From the NCBI GenBank assembly GCA_009877105.1, contig WXFD01000042.1, positions 1 through 42,475 of the forward strand: a stretch of 42,475 nt of DNA, in the 5' to 3' direction. The notes below the pieces were generated by a model. It saw only the letters and a program-made list of their open reading frames with translations, made no database searches and had not been told where the DNA came from. Within the stretch, counting starts at the first letter, position 1, and each line of letters begins with the position of its first letter. The DNA comes from Bacteroidales bacterium. GTDB taxonomy: Bacteria > Bacteroidota > Bacteroidia > Bacteroidales > VadinHA17. Positions 1 through 8,014 of this stretch are shown here, piece by piece. The position numbers and the translations under genes were made by a program.

Positions 1-11
1 CGCGAAGGTCA

Positions 12-131
12 GATGCGAAGCATCCGGACAAGATAGTCACGTAGGTGACTGAATATTAATAACCCCCGGTGTTAACCGGGGGTTAAAGTCACACCAATGA
101 TTTTGAGCCCCGAACGGGGCGACACAGCCCC
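12..131. repeat. Tandem short-palindrome (hairpin) array
   Basis: Four perfect inverted repeats follow one another: GATGC/GCATC (12-24), AGTCAC/GTGACT (35-50), AACCCCCGGT/ACCGGGGGTT (61-84, 4-nt loop) and GCCCC/GGGGC (107-120). They are separated by short A/T-rich linkers. Arrays of this look are common between genes in Bacteroidota and are often mistranslated as short peptides. The array ends where the transposase reading frame becomes recognisable, near 132. It may act in RNA 3'-end processing or be a non-autonomous mobile repeat; the sequence does not decide which. Confidence 0.7.
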
Positions 132-657
132 GGATTTTGCTTTCCGGGAAAGGCAAGTGATCCGGACGGTGAAAAGCCAGCGCATGTAGTTTTAAACCAT
201 AATAATACATGCTCTTTGTTGAACAATATCCTTTATCCGTAATCTCTTTGGCTACCGACGGAACTCGTTTCCCACTACAGGTGATTATGGGTAAGGAATC
301 CATCAGACTAGTACTGTAATCACAATCCCGTGGGCAATGCCCCGACAATAGCGCCCCGGTGAGATTCTTAAATGCTTCACTTAAGCGGTTTAATCTCATT
401 ACAAATGCTTCGTAGGATGGCAATAATGGGAACCAGGAACGAAGATAATCGCTTGCGTACTCATGTATTTGCTTTATCTTTAAACGTTGTTCAAGGTTCA
501 TTGCGTAGAGATAAATTGTCAAAACCTCCTGGTTGGTAAAATCAGGATTGCAGTTGTTACTGAAACGCTCACATGAGCTTCTTAGTTTTGAATCATATAT
601 ATCACAGATATACATGTGGGTAGCGATTAACTTGAGATCTTTTACCTTGGGAATCAT
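37..657 (-). pseudogene. Truncated IS982-like transposase fused to repeat sequence
   Basis: The reading frame starts at 657 and gives 206 residues. The first ~175 (down to about base 132) resemble the N-terminal and central part of an IS982-type DDE transposase: a helical N-terminus, then a core around 'LMDSLPIITC' with 'KGYCSTKSMYYYGLKLHAL' after it. The first catalytic Asp would be in LMDS. Family members are about 300 residues. The remaining ~30 residues are translation of the hairpin array, so the C-terminal half with the later catalytic acids is missing. The protein cannot be an active transposase. Family assignment is from recall of the motif pattern. It is the only - strand coding sequence in the window. 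Confidence 0.7.
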
Positions 658-658
658 A

Positions 659-689
659 ATTATGATATTTTTTGGAATTATATCATAAT
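659..689. promoter_or_regulatory. 10-bp perfect inverted repeat upstream of the transposase start
   Basis: ATTATGATAT (659-668) is the exact reverse complement of ATATCATAAT (680-689), with an 11-bp spacer. It lies directly 5' of the transposase start codon on the - strand. It could be an operator, a leader hairpin limiting transposase translation, or part of an IS end. No matching copy was found at the lost end of the element. Confidence 0.35.
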
Positions 690-822
690 ATATTGATTCC
701 CAGGGTTATGATCAAATATTATACATTTAATTTATTGACAATCTGTATTTTATATGTTAATTACTTATTTTAAGTCAACTCTTAATTCGCATTATTAAAT
801 TTGAAATATCGGAAGCCGATAG

Positions 823-1228
823 CTTTCTGAATGGGATGGAAGGGAATGGAGGCTGATACGGAGGAATCAGTTTGTGGAAGTCACCGGTCCCGGGAGATTA
901 TACGGAAACAAAAATCCGGAAACCGATCCAATATGGGCCACCGGTTGGGATAATAAATCACTGATCCTGGGGGTTAGGGATAAAGGTAAATGGAGCTTCT
1001 ACCGCATGCCCAAAGCAAGCCATACATACGACGGTGCACACGGATGGAACACGGAATGGCCCCGGATAAGGAATGTTGGGGAACGGGACAGAGATGATCT
1101 ATGCTCAGATCTCTGTGGCTGAAGGAGAAGTGTTTAGGTACGTTTTCCCGGAGTGTTTTCAGGCTCGGTGGATACGATTTGTGCCTGACAAAAACTGCAA
1201 GGCTACAGCATGGCTTAAATACGAATAA
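823..1228 (+). pseudogene. Internally deleted remnant of a conserved secreted protein
   Basis: Two reading frames together look like pieces of one protein. Frame 1 (open from 823, after a stop at 820-822, to the stop at 1120-1122) contains 'WRLIRRNQFVEVTGPG' and 'DGAHGWNTEWPRIRNVGE'. A second frame, shifted by one base and ending at the TAA at 1226-1228, reads 'QISVAEGEVFRYVFPECF' and 'ARWIRFVPDKNCKATAW', which resembles the C-terminus of the same family. From memory these belong to an uncharacterised Bacteroidota/Planctomycetes family of about 600-700 residues. The 5' end, the middle (near 1090) and the frame are lost. The remnant ends 2 bp before the metallophosphoesterase start, so the two were probably one operon. 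Confidence 0.6.
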
Positions 1229-1230
1229 AA

Positions 1231-2154
1231 ATGAAAACTGACACCAAACAAATCCGGGTATCCGGAACAATCACCTTCTGCCTGATCTTATTTCTGAGTG
1301 TTTTCAGTCTGAAAGGTCAGAATAATGATGAAATGCCTCTGAAAGTGGGCATGGTATCAGACATTCAGTATGCCGATATCGACAATTCCGGTACACGTCA
1401 TTACAGGGCTTCTGTAGGAAAATTTTCTGAGGCTGTCAGTAAATTCAGGGAAGAAGATGTAGACATGATTGTCAGCCTTGGTGATTTTATTGACAATGAT
1501 TTTAAAAGTTACAAACCCCTGATCAAAATTACCAGGGGAATAAACATCCCAGTTTATTTTGTGCTTGGCAATCATGATTTTTCAGTACGGGAAAACTTCA
1601 AGAGAAAAATACCTGGTATGCTGAATGTCAGATCAAGATATTACTCTTTAACCAGGGATAACTGGAGATTTATTTTTCTCGACGGTACTGATATCAGTAC
1701 CTTCTCACGGAGGAAAAAAGATCCTGAGTATAACAGGGCGCGATCAATCCTTGATTCACTAAAATCGGTCGGAGCTCCCAATGCACATTCATGGAACGGT
1801 GGAATTGGAAAAGCACAGATTGAATGGTTGGAGCAGGAGATCGACAATTCACATAAAGCAGGTCAGAATATTTTTATATTTTGTCATTTTCCTGTATACC
1901 CGGAAGACCAGTCAGAGAACCTCTGGAATGCAGATAAGATCAGAAAAATAGTTGAATCCGGGAACGGGAAAATTGTCTTCATGACCGGACATACCCACAG
2001 GAGCAACTACTGTTTTAATAATGGTGTTCATTATGTTTCGCTCAGAGGCATGGTCGAGACGGACGAAAACTCCTTTGCAATCGCTGAAATATACGACGAT
2101 TCGATAATGATCAAGGGCTATGGTGCTGAAAAGGACACCGTGATAAAATGGTAA
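1231..2154 (+). CDS. Secreted calcineurin-like metallophosphoesterase
   Basis: A 307-residue protein with an N-terminal signal peptide (hydrophobic core about residues 12-27). The metallophosphoesterase metal-binding motifs are in order: Asp44 in 'SDIQYAD', Gly84-Asp85 in 'LGDFID', GNHD at 113-116, His219 in 'FCHFPVYP' and GHTH at 253-256. The 'DIQYAD' form, in place of D-x-H, resembles Mn-dependent ADP-ribose/CDP-alcohol diphosphatase-type enzymes, so a phosphodiester or nucleoside-diphosphate-linked substrate in the periplasm is plausible. All predicted ligands are present and the gene looks intact. It follows a decayed gene by 2 bp, with no separate promoter visible. The precise substrate is not known from sequence. 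Confidence 0.85.
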   Translation: MKTDTKQIRVSGTITFCLILFLSVFSLKGQNNDEMPLKVGMVSDIQYADIDNSGTRHYRASVGKFSEAVSKFREEDVDMIVSLGDFIDNDFKSYKPLIKITRGINIPVYFVLGNHDFSVRENFKRKIPGMLNVRSRYYSLTRDNWRFIFLDGTDISTFSRRKKDPEYNRARSILDSLKSVGAPNAHSWNGGIGKAQIEWLEQEIDNSHKAGQNIFIFCHFPVYPEDQSENLWNADKIRKIVESGNGKIVFMTGHTHRSNYCFNNGVHYVSLRGMVETDENSFAIAEIYDDSIMIKGYGAEKDTVIKW

Positions 2155-3169
2155 TTGATGATTTAAATATTCTGTATAATAGAGAGAATCTCTCATTTCG
2201 CTGATTCTACGCAGGATAAAGATCGTCTCATTCCCCCAGCCGGCCTGATGTACCGTGTCATTCCGAATCCCGGGAAATGGTTAGAGTAATCTCTTTTATG
2301 AACCGGTTAACCCATGACAGTTCACAAGCTTCAATATCTTTCAAATGCCACAGGAAATAGGAATCTCCTTCAGCATGACGGTATACTCATTGAGGCTCTC
2401 CAGTATTACAGGGAGGGATTTCATCCAGATCATTTTACAGGTTTGCCGGAATGGAACCATCAGGCCATACAGCCCTGAGGGCTGGAAGCCCAATATCCAT
2501 GGTCACATCCATGGTAGGGCAGTGCGGTATGCTGTCAACGCCGGGGGCGTTGAATAACACCTCGTAATTCAGATCTGATATTCAGCTCCTTCAAAGCTGA
2601 GGCATTTTTGAGGTCGTTATCCGCGGGATTGTACCGCTATTGTTAATATTGTGCCACTTCACGGCACTGGCTGCGCAAAAATATGCGGCTTAAGAGCTAT
2701 TTCCGGGATTACTCAATTCGAAGGGAGATCCTTAATTTGGATGATCCTTTGCATGAAAAGGATCGTTTCTGGGGAAGTATTTTTGTTCTCAGCCTGACGA
2801 CAGGGAGATCCCTCATTCCCCCTTAGCCAACCAGATGTACCGTGTCATTCCGATCACACCTTAGCGTGAGAGGAATCTCCTTCAGCAGTACGGTTTGATA
2901 TAATAGTTGTAAAGTGTTATTGGTAATCCAATAAAAATGGATAAGGGATCTCCATCTTTGTGGTAATGTTCAATCATCTTGCATGAATAATGATTTTTCA
3001 TCTTAAATGTTGTTAAAACTGACAATTCAATTCAAATCGGCACTCAATAAAAATGATATGACTCCGGGATATTTTAAAATTAGAGAACAATATCTCATTT
3101 TTGGTGGGCACTAATTTTTAAATGCCTAATTTTAATAGGATCTTAGAATAATTTTAACCTTATACTATA
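2155..3169. repeat. Gene-free stretch of degenerate interspersed repeats
   Basis: About 1 kb with no credible gene. Variants of the units 'GAGATCCCTCATTCCCCC' and 'GGAATCTCCTTCAGCA' recur at about 2182-2194, 2227-2266, 2360-2383, 2806-2853 and 2871-2890. The clearest direct pair is 2227-2266 and 2812-2853, sharing 'GATGTACCGTGTCATTCCGA' with a 3-base indel before it. These look like old copies of a short mobile repeat that have inserted and decayed. The last 170 bp (about 3000-3169) are A/T-rich and probably carry the promoter of the downstream gene, though no clear TAnnTTTG element is seen. Confidence 0.55.
2471..2667. repeat. Second tandem short-palindrome array
   Basis: Perfect short inverted repeats in series: AGCCC/GGGCT (2471-2483), AACGCC/GGCGTT (2537-2551), CAGCT/AGCTG (2583-2599) and GTGCC/GGCAC (2651-2667). 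ATCCATGGT also occurs twice in direct orientation near 2500. The segment 'TTAATATT' plus a following hairpin (2643-2667) parallels the reverse complement of 35-60 in the first array, so both probably belong to one repeat family placed in opposite orientations. Confidence 0.5.
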
Positions 3170-4480
3170 ATGAAACCAGTTACAAGGAGGAATTTCATCA
3201 GGACCGGCGCTGCCGCCGCATTGGGCATAAGTGCCGTTCCGGCTGCCGCTTTTGCGGCTGATGTTGATGCACAACCGGTTAAAGTTGGTGTCGTAGGTAT
3301 GGGCAACCGGGGTACGAGCCACGTTAACTGCCTTTTGACGATAGGAGGAGTCGAGATCGTGGCATTATGCGATCTTTTTGAAAACAGGGCCGTCAATGCT
3401 GCGGAAATCTGCGTGAAAGCAGGAAGGAAACGGCCCTCTGTTTATCATGGTGACATGAACACCTACAGGCAGATGCTTGACAAAGAGCCAATGGACGCAG
3501 TAATAATTGCCACCTACTGGGATTCACACACTCCGATAGCCCTGCATGCATTGAAAAACGGCATTTATCCCGGAATTGAAGTTCCTGCAGCACTTACCGT
3601 CGACGATACCTGGAACCTTGTGGAAACATCAGAAAATACCGGTGTCCCTTGCATGATGCTGGAAAACTGGAGCTTCAGACAGGATAACCTGGCATTGCTG
3701 AACATGGTGCGGTTAGGAATGTTCGGGGAAATAGTCCATTGCCATTGCGCACATTCACACGATTGCATTGATCACTGGTTCTTCGACAGCAAAACCGGTG
3801 AGCAGCGCTGGGGAGCGGAATACCTTCTCAGATACAACAGGGACCAGTATCCCACCCATTCGGTGGGACCTGTCATCAGCTGGCTGGATATCAACAGGGG
3901 AGATATTTTTACAGAAATAACCTCAACAGCCACGGCATCAAAAGGCATCAATGCATATTTCAAAAGAAGATTCGGGGACAGTCATCCCAATGCAAACCTC
4001 AAATACAGTCAGGGTGATATTGTAACATCGGTCCTTAAGACCAAAATGGGAAAAACCCTTGTTATAAATTACGATATGCAGCTGCCAAGGCCCTATTCCA
4101 ACAGGTGGATGCTCCAGGGAACAAAGGGAGTCTATTTTGAGGAAAAGCCGGCGATTTACCTCGTTGATGTAAGTCCCGAGTACCATCAGTGGGAGCCATG
4201 GAAACCCTACGAACAGAAGTTCAATCACAAATGGTGGCAGGGTGACTATTCAGCCCTTTCGCACGGCGGCACCGATTATGTCATGCTCAGCCAGTTTATC
4301 AGCGCCGTGAGGGCAAAGGGACAAACACCGGTAGATGTTTATGACTCGGCAGTGATGACAGCCATTGTTGAACTTTCGGGAATCTCGATAGCCAACAATG
4401 CTCCTGTCGCATTTCCCGACTTCACCAAAGGAAAGTGGCAGTCGAACAAACCTTATTTTGCTATGGACAGAACACTTTAA
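3170..4480 (+). CDS. Tat-exported GH109-like Gfo/Idh/MocA enzyme (candidate alpha-N-acetylgalactosaminidase)
   Basis: A 436-residue protein with a twin-arginine signal ('TRRNFIRTG', residues 5-13, then an Ala-rich segment). The Rossmann NAD-binding motif is GMGNRG at 43-48. The second half carries the block 'YPTHSVGPVISWLDINRG' (Tyr227, His230) and later 'HPNA' and 'GDIVTS'. Known GH109 enzymes use bound NAD to hydrolyse alpha-N-acetylgalactosaminides by a redox mechanism, with a Tyr and His in the YPTH motif at nearly the same residue numbers. A glycosidase rather than a simple dehydrogenase is therefore likely, acting in the periplasm. It is the first gene of a glycan-degradation locus, and a cytoplasmic paralogue lies about 9 kb downstream. 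The exact sugar is uncertain. Confidence 0.8.
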   Translation: MKPVTRRNFIRTGAAAALGISAVPAAAFAADVDAQPVKVGVVGMGNRGTSHVNCLLTIGGVEIVALCDLFENRAVNAAEICVKAGRKRPSVYHGDMNTYRQMLDKEPMDAVIIATYWDSHTPIALHALKNGIYPGIEVPAALTVDDTWNLVETSENTGVPCMMLENWSFRQDNLALLNMVRLGMFGEIVHCHCAHSHDCIDHWFFDSKTGEQRWGAEYLLRYNRDQYPTHSVGPVISWLDINRGDIFTEITSTATASKGINAYFKRRFGDSHPNANLKYSQGDIVTSVLKTKMGKTLVINYDMQLPRPYSNRWMLQGTKGVYFEEKPAIYLVDVSPEYHQWEPWKPYEQKFNHKWWQGDYSALSHGGTDYVMLSQFISAVRAKGQTPVDVYDSAVMTAIVELSGISIANNAPVAFPDFTKGKWQSNKPYFAMDRTL

Positions 4481-4589
4481 AGGGAAATATTAATTTAATA
4501 CTCAGCCAGCCTTGTTATCTGCGTAAATCTCAGGATCAGCGGGAAAAACATTGTTAAATGTGGTAAACAACATTCAAAAAGAACTCCTG

Positions 4590-5702
4590 ATGCGATACGT
4601 CTTTTTAATTACAACAGTTGCAGCTTCACTATTTCTTTCAGGTTGCGGCAGCACAAACAAAAGCGATGAGCCTGAGGCCATAAAGGCTTACTGCATTGAT
4701 TACAACTGGGGGCCTGGCGGTCCGAACGGTTTTGCAGCTCCGGGGCTGTGGGCTGATGCCGATCCTGCAGAACATGTAAAGTGGTACGCAGACCTCGGAT
4801 GCAATGTAATCCAGTCATTTGCAGTCTCCTGCAATGGTTATGCGTGGTATAAGAATGGAATTGTACCAGAACAGCCCGGACTGAAGCATGATTTCCTTTC
4901 AGAACAGGTAAAACTCGCTCATGAAAAAAATATTAAGGTATTCGCATATTTTTGCGCAGGATCCAATACCCGCTGGGGAATGGAAAACCCCGATTACAGC
5001 TATGGCATACCTGCATTGCCTCACATCCCTTACACCCGGAAATACCTCGACTTCCTGTGCGAATCAATCAGGGATGCAATAATAAAGACGGGCATCGATG
5101 GCGTATTTATCGACTGGCTCTGGAATCCCGGTGCCGTTATGGAGCCTTATCCTCCGCTCAAATGGATCCCATGCGAACAGGAAATGTATCAGGAGCTTAT
5201 GGGAGAGCCATTCCCGGGGATTGATAATGTAACACCTGAAAGGGAACTTGAATTTCGTCGCAAAGCCATCGATCGCGCCTGGAAGAGGATAAGGGAAACC
5301 GTTAAAAATACTGATCCCGGCTGTATTATCTGGCTTACCTGTGCACAGCTTACCAGCAGGGATATCGCGGGATCCGATATGCTGAAAGAGGTTGACTGGG
5401 TGCTTAATGAGGCAGGCGATACCGCCACAACGGCATCATCCCGGTCAATGCTCGGCCCGGAAACAAGAATGGTTACCTGCCTGGCCAACTGGAACGGTCA
5501 GGATGCAGCAATTGTCATCCCCGATGCCATTAAGAAATCCATTGGGCTTTACGGATTCACAAAACCTGTGAATGGTTCAGCTATGCCACCTGTAGACCAC
5601 TATCTGTCGGTACATCCCGACACTCTTGAAGGTGATGCCCGAAACATTGCCCTGCTTGCACGTTCGTACAATAATCTGCCATTTGATTATGTGAAAAAGT
5701 AG
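4590..5702 (+). CDS. Lipoprotein with glycosidase-like TIM barrel (GHL6-like)
   Basis: A 370-residue lipoprotein. An in-frame ATG lies at 4551, but the start at 4590 puts a compact signal peptide first with the lipobox 'FLSGC' (Cys19). The rest looks like a (beta/alpha)8 barrel: 'WYADLGCNVIQSF' early, 'NIKVFAYFC' in the middle and 'GIDGVFIDWLWNP' around residue 175, where the Asp is a candidate catalytic acid. This resembles the hypothetical glycosyl hydrolase 6 group, distantly related to alpha-L-fucosidases and alpha-amylase-type barrels. It sits 109 bp after the GH109-like gene and before a GH20 gene, consistent with trimming of the same glycan. No specific activity can be assigned. Confidence 0.6.
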   Translation: MRYVFLITTVAASLFLSGCGSTNKSDEPEAIKAYCIDYNWGPGGPNGFAAPGLWADADPAEHVKWYADLGCNVIQSFAVSCNGYAWYKNGIVPEQPGLKHDFLSEQVKLAHEKNIKVFAYFCAGSNTRWGMENPDYSYGIPALPHIPYTRKYLDFLCESIRDAIIKTGIDGVFIDWLWNPGAVMEPYPPLKWIPCEQEMYQELMGEPFPGIDNVTPERELEFRRKAIDRAWKRIRETVKNTDPGCIIWLTCAQLTSRDIAGSDMLKEVDWVLNEAGDTATTASSRSMLGPETRMVTCLANWNGQDAAIVIPDAIKKSIGLYGFTKPVNGSAMPPVDHYLSVHPDTLEGDARNIALLARSYNNLPFDYVKK

Positions 5703-5835
5703 GCGACAGATGCCGGGAAAGATCCGGGCAGGGCGGAAAAATAGCAGGTATTTGTATCCGCACAGGATCCGGTCAATTGTACAAATGGAACAGAGAAAGC
5801 TATTTTCAATGTTATTTAATTTCAAATCGAGATTT

Positions 5836-7737
5836 ATGAACACGATCATCAGAACAATTACATTCTTCGTGATTATCATTTTTCTGTCACATTGCCGAAG
5901 AATTTCAGACACGAATGAGAGTGATAGCGGGCTCAAGGTTATTCCAAAACCTGTAAGCACCACACTTTTACCGGGGGAATTCCGGCTCAGGAAGCATACC
6001 GTTATCCATTTCGATGACGATTCTGCATCTGCCGTGGCAGAATATCTGGCTGTCCGGATAAGAGATATTTCGGGCTATGAGATCCGTACGACGCAGGGAA
6101 ACGGTAGGGGAATAAATCTGACCATAGTGGAAGATCTTCAGAAATCGGTGGGCGATGAAGGATACAAGCTTAGTGTGAAGCCAGGTGAGATAGTGATCTC
6201 AGCTCCAAAAAGAAATGGTCTGTTCTATGGTATTCAGACTCTCCTTCAGATGATCCCCGTCAAGGAAGAGAATTGTGCAGGAGTCAGTAGTGATATTATC
6301 AGGATCCCTTGTGCAGAAATCACTGATTTTCCAAGATTCAAATGGAGAGGGCTTCTTCTTGATGTCAGCCGGCATTTCTTTACCACCGATGAAGTTAAAA
6401 GGATGATTGATCAGATGGTCAGGTACAAGTTCAATGTTCTTCAGCTTCATCTCACAGATGACCAGGGCTGGAGGATTGAGATCAAAAGCCTTCCCGGACT
6501 GACCTCAACCGGTGCATGGAGAGTACCGCGTACCGGACTATGGTGGGATCGTGAATGTCCGCAGGAAGGAGAAGCTCCTACATACGGAGGCTATTACACT
6601 CATGAACAGATTAAAGATCTCGTGAAATATGCAGCTTTCAGGAATGTGGACATACTTCCCGAGATCGAAGCTCCCGGGCACAGCCTTGCTGCAATTGCTT
6701 CTTATCCGCATCTTTCATCAACGGGAATTCAGTATAGGGTAAATCCGGGCTGCAGGTTCTATACAATCGAGGACAACTCAATCTGCCCGGGAAAAGAGTC
6801 TTCATACGATTACATGGATAAGGTGCTCACAGAGGTGGCTCAGCTCTTTCCCTTCGAATATATACACATAGGCGGAGACGAATGTTACAAGGGCTTCTGG
6901 ATGAAGTGCCCGGACTGCCGGAAGAAAATGAGGGAAAACGGGCTCAAGACATATGAGGAGCTGCAGAGCTATTTTATCAGGAGGATGGAAAAAATAATCG
7001 AATCGAAGGGAAAAAAACTTATAGGTTGGGATGAAATACTTGAAGGCGGACTTGCTCCGAATGCTGCTGTTATGAGCTGGAGGGGCATGCAGGGAGGCAT
7101 TACTGCGGCAAGGTCGCAGCATCACGTGGTAATGTCCCCGGTTGATTATGCATATCTCGATTTCTACCAGGGCGATCCTGCAATTGAACCTCCTACCTAT
7201 GCAATGCTGCGTCTTAAAAAGGTTTATGAATTCGAGCCGGTGCCTGAAGGTGTTGATCCGGAGTATATTCTGGGAGGACAGGGTAATCTTTGGACCGAAA
7301 GCGTTCCCACATTCCGTCATGCCGAATACATGCTATGGCCGCGGGCCTTTGCCCTGTCCGAAGTGCTTTGGACGCCTGCCGGTGAACGGCAGTGGAACGA
7401 TTTCGTAAAACGCACCGAATACAATCTAAAACGGCTCGATCAGTCAGGTATAAACTATGCAAGGAGCTTTTACGATGCTATAATTATTCCCTCCAGGGAT
7501 GACAATGGAAACCTGTTGATTGCACTTGATTCAGAAGTAGATGACATCGATCTTTATTATACCTTCGACAATACTTTTCCCGATGATCATTCTCCTGCAT
7601 ACATTAACGGAGAAAGACTCACGATACCAAAGGATGCTGATACTTTCAGGGTTATTTCATACAGGGATGGAAAGCCGATCGGAAAGATGATTACGGTGTC
7701 ACTGACCGATCTGGCAAAACGTATTCCTACCGGATAA
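5836..7737 (+). CDS. GH20 beta-N-acetylhexosaminidase lipoprotein
   Basis: A 633-residue enzyme. The frame is open from 5710, but the ATG at 5836 gives a clean lipoprotein signal ('FVIIIFLSHC'), so that start is chosen. Domain order: GH20b N-terminal domain (about residues 30-165, opening 'LKVIPKPVSTTLLPGEF'), GH20 catalytic barrel ('RGLLLDVSRHFF', 'LQLHLTDDQGWRIEIKS', then 'HIGGDEC' with the catalytic Asp348-Glu349 pair), and a short C-terminal chitobiase-like beta domain after about residue 550. Known GH20 enzymes release terminal beta-GlcNAc or beta-GalNAc by substrate-assisted catalysis, where the Glu is the acid and the Asp orients the acetamido group. As a lipoprotein it acts at the periplasm or cell surface. 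All key motifs are intact. Confidence 0.92.
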   Translation: MNTIIRTITFFVIIIFLSHCRRISDTNESDSGLKVIPKPVSTTLLPGEFRLRKHTVIHFDDDSASAVAEYLAVRIRDISGYEIRTTQGNGRGINLTIVEDLQKSVGDEGYKLSVKPGEIVISAPKRNGLFYGIQTLLQMIPVKEENCAGVSSDIIRIPCAEITDFPRFKWRGLLLDVSRHFFTTDEVKRMIDQMVRYKFNVLQLHLTDDQGWRIEIKSLPGLTSTGAWRVPRTGLWWDRECPQEGEAPTYGGYYTHEQIKDLVKYAAFRNVDILPEIEAPGHSLAAIASYPHLSSTGIQYRVNPGCRFYTIEDNSICPGKESSYDYMDKVLTEVAQLFPFEYIHIGGDECYKGFWMKCPDCRKKMRENGLKTYEELQSYFIRRMEKIIESKGKKLIGWDEILEGGLAPNAAVMSWRGMQGGITAARSQHHVVMSPVDYAYLDFYQGDPAIEPPTYAMLRLKKVYEFEPVPEGVDPEYILGGQGNLWTESVPTFRHAEYMLWPRAFALSEVLWTPAGERQWNDFVKRTEYNLKRLDQSGINYARSFYDAIIIPSRDDNGNLLIALDSEVDDIDLYYTFDNTFPDDHSPAYINGERLTIPKDADTFRVISYRDGKPIGKMITVSLTDLAKRIPTG

Positions 7738-7918
7738 TTGCTATTTAACCTGGGTTATTCATTTACATTGTGATCCTCGTGTGTACTTAATTCCCCTTTG
7801 GGGTAAAACAAAGTCATTATTTTTATAACTGAGTCACGAAGGGCAGTATAAGTAAAAAATTCATAATATTCCGGTGTAAAATCTATCAGGAAGATTCATT
7901 CATTTTCAAAACCTGAAC

Positions 7919-7955
7919 CCGATATTAAATCGGCGAAAAAGAAAAGGTATATTTG
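7919..7955 (+). promoter_or_regulatory. Candidate Bacteroidota promoter with adjacent hairpin
   Basis: TATATTTG at 7948-7955 matches the Bacteroidota -7 consensus TAnnTTTG exactly and lies 59 bp before the start codon at 8015. No good TTTG is found at the expected -33 position. A small inverted repeat CCGAT/ATCGG (7919-7933) sits at about that position and could be an operator. The rest of the 277-bp gap (7738-8014) holds only a weak CCCC/GGGG hairpin at 7793-7803. Confidence 0.4.
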
Positions 7956-8014
7956 TGCGGCAGGAGACCTGCTGCTACAGCGTTCGGTAATATTCTCATT
8001 TATCTGTTTTAGTC

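Noticed and set aside
1..131. CRISPR array at the left edge
   Set aside because: Units are palindromes of different sequence without identical repeats or uniform spacers, and no cas genes are present.
2345..2557. 70-codon open frame in the repeat-rich gap
   Set aside because: It translates degenerate repeat and palindrome sequence, and has no family-like motifs or start context.
7793..7803. CCCC/GGGG hairpin after the GH20 gene as a terminator
   Set aside because: The stem is only 4 bp with a 3-nt loop and no T-run, too weak to call.
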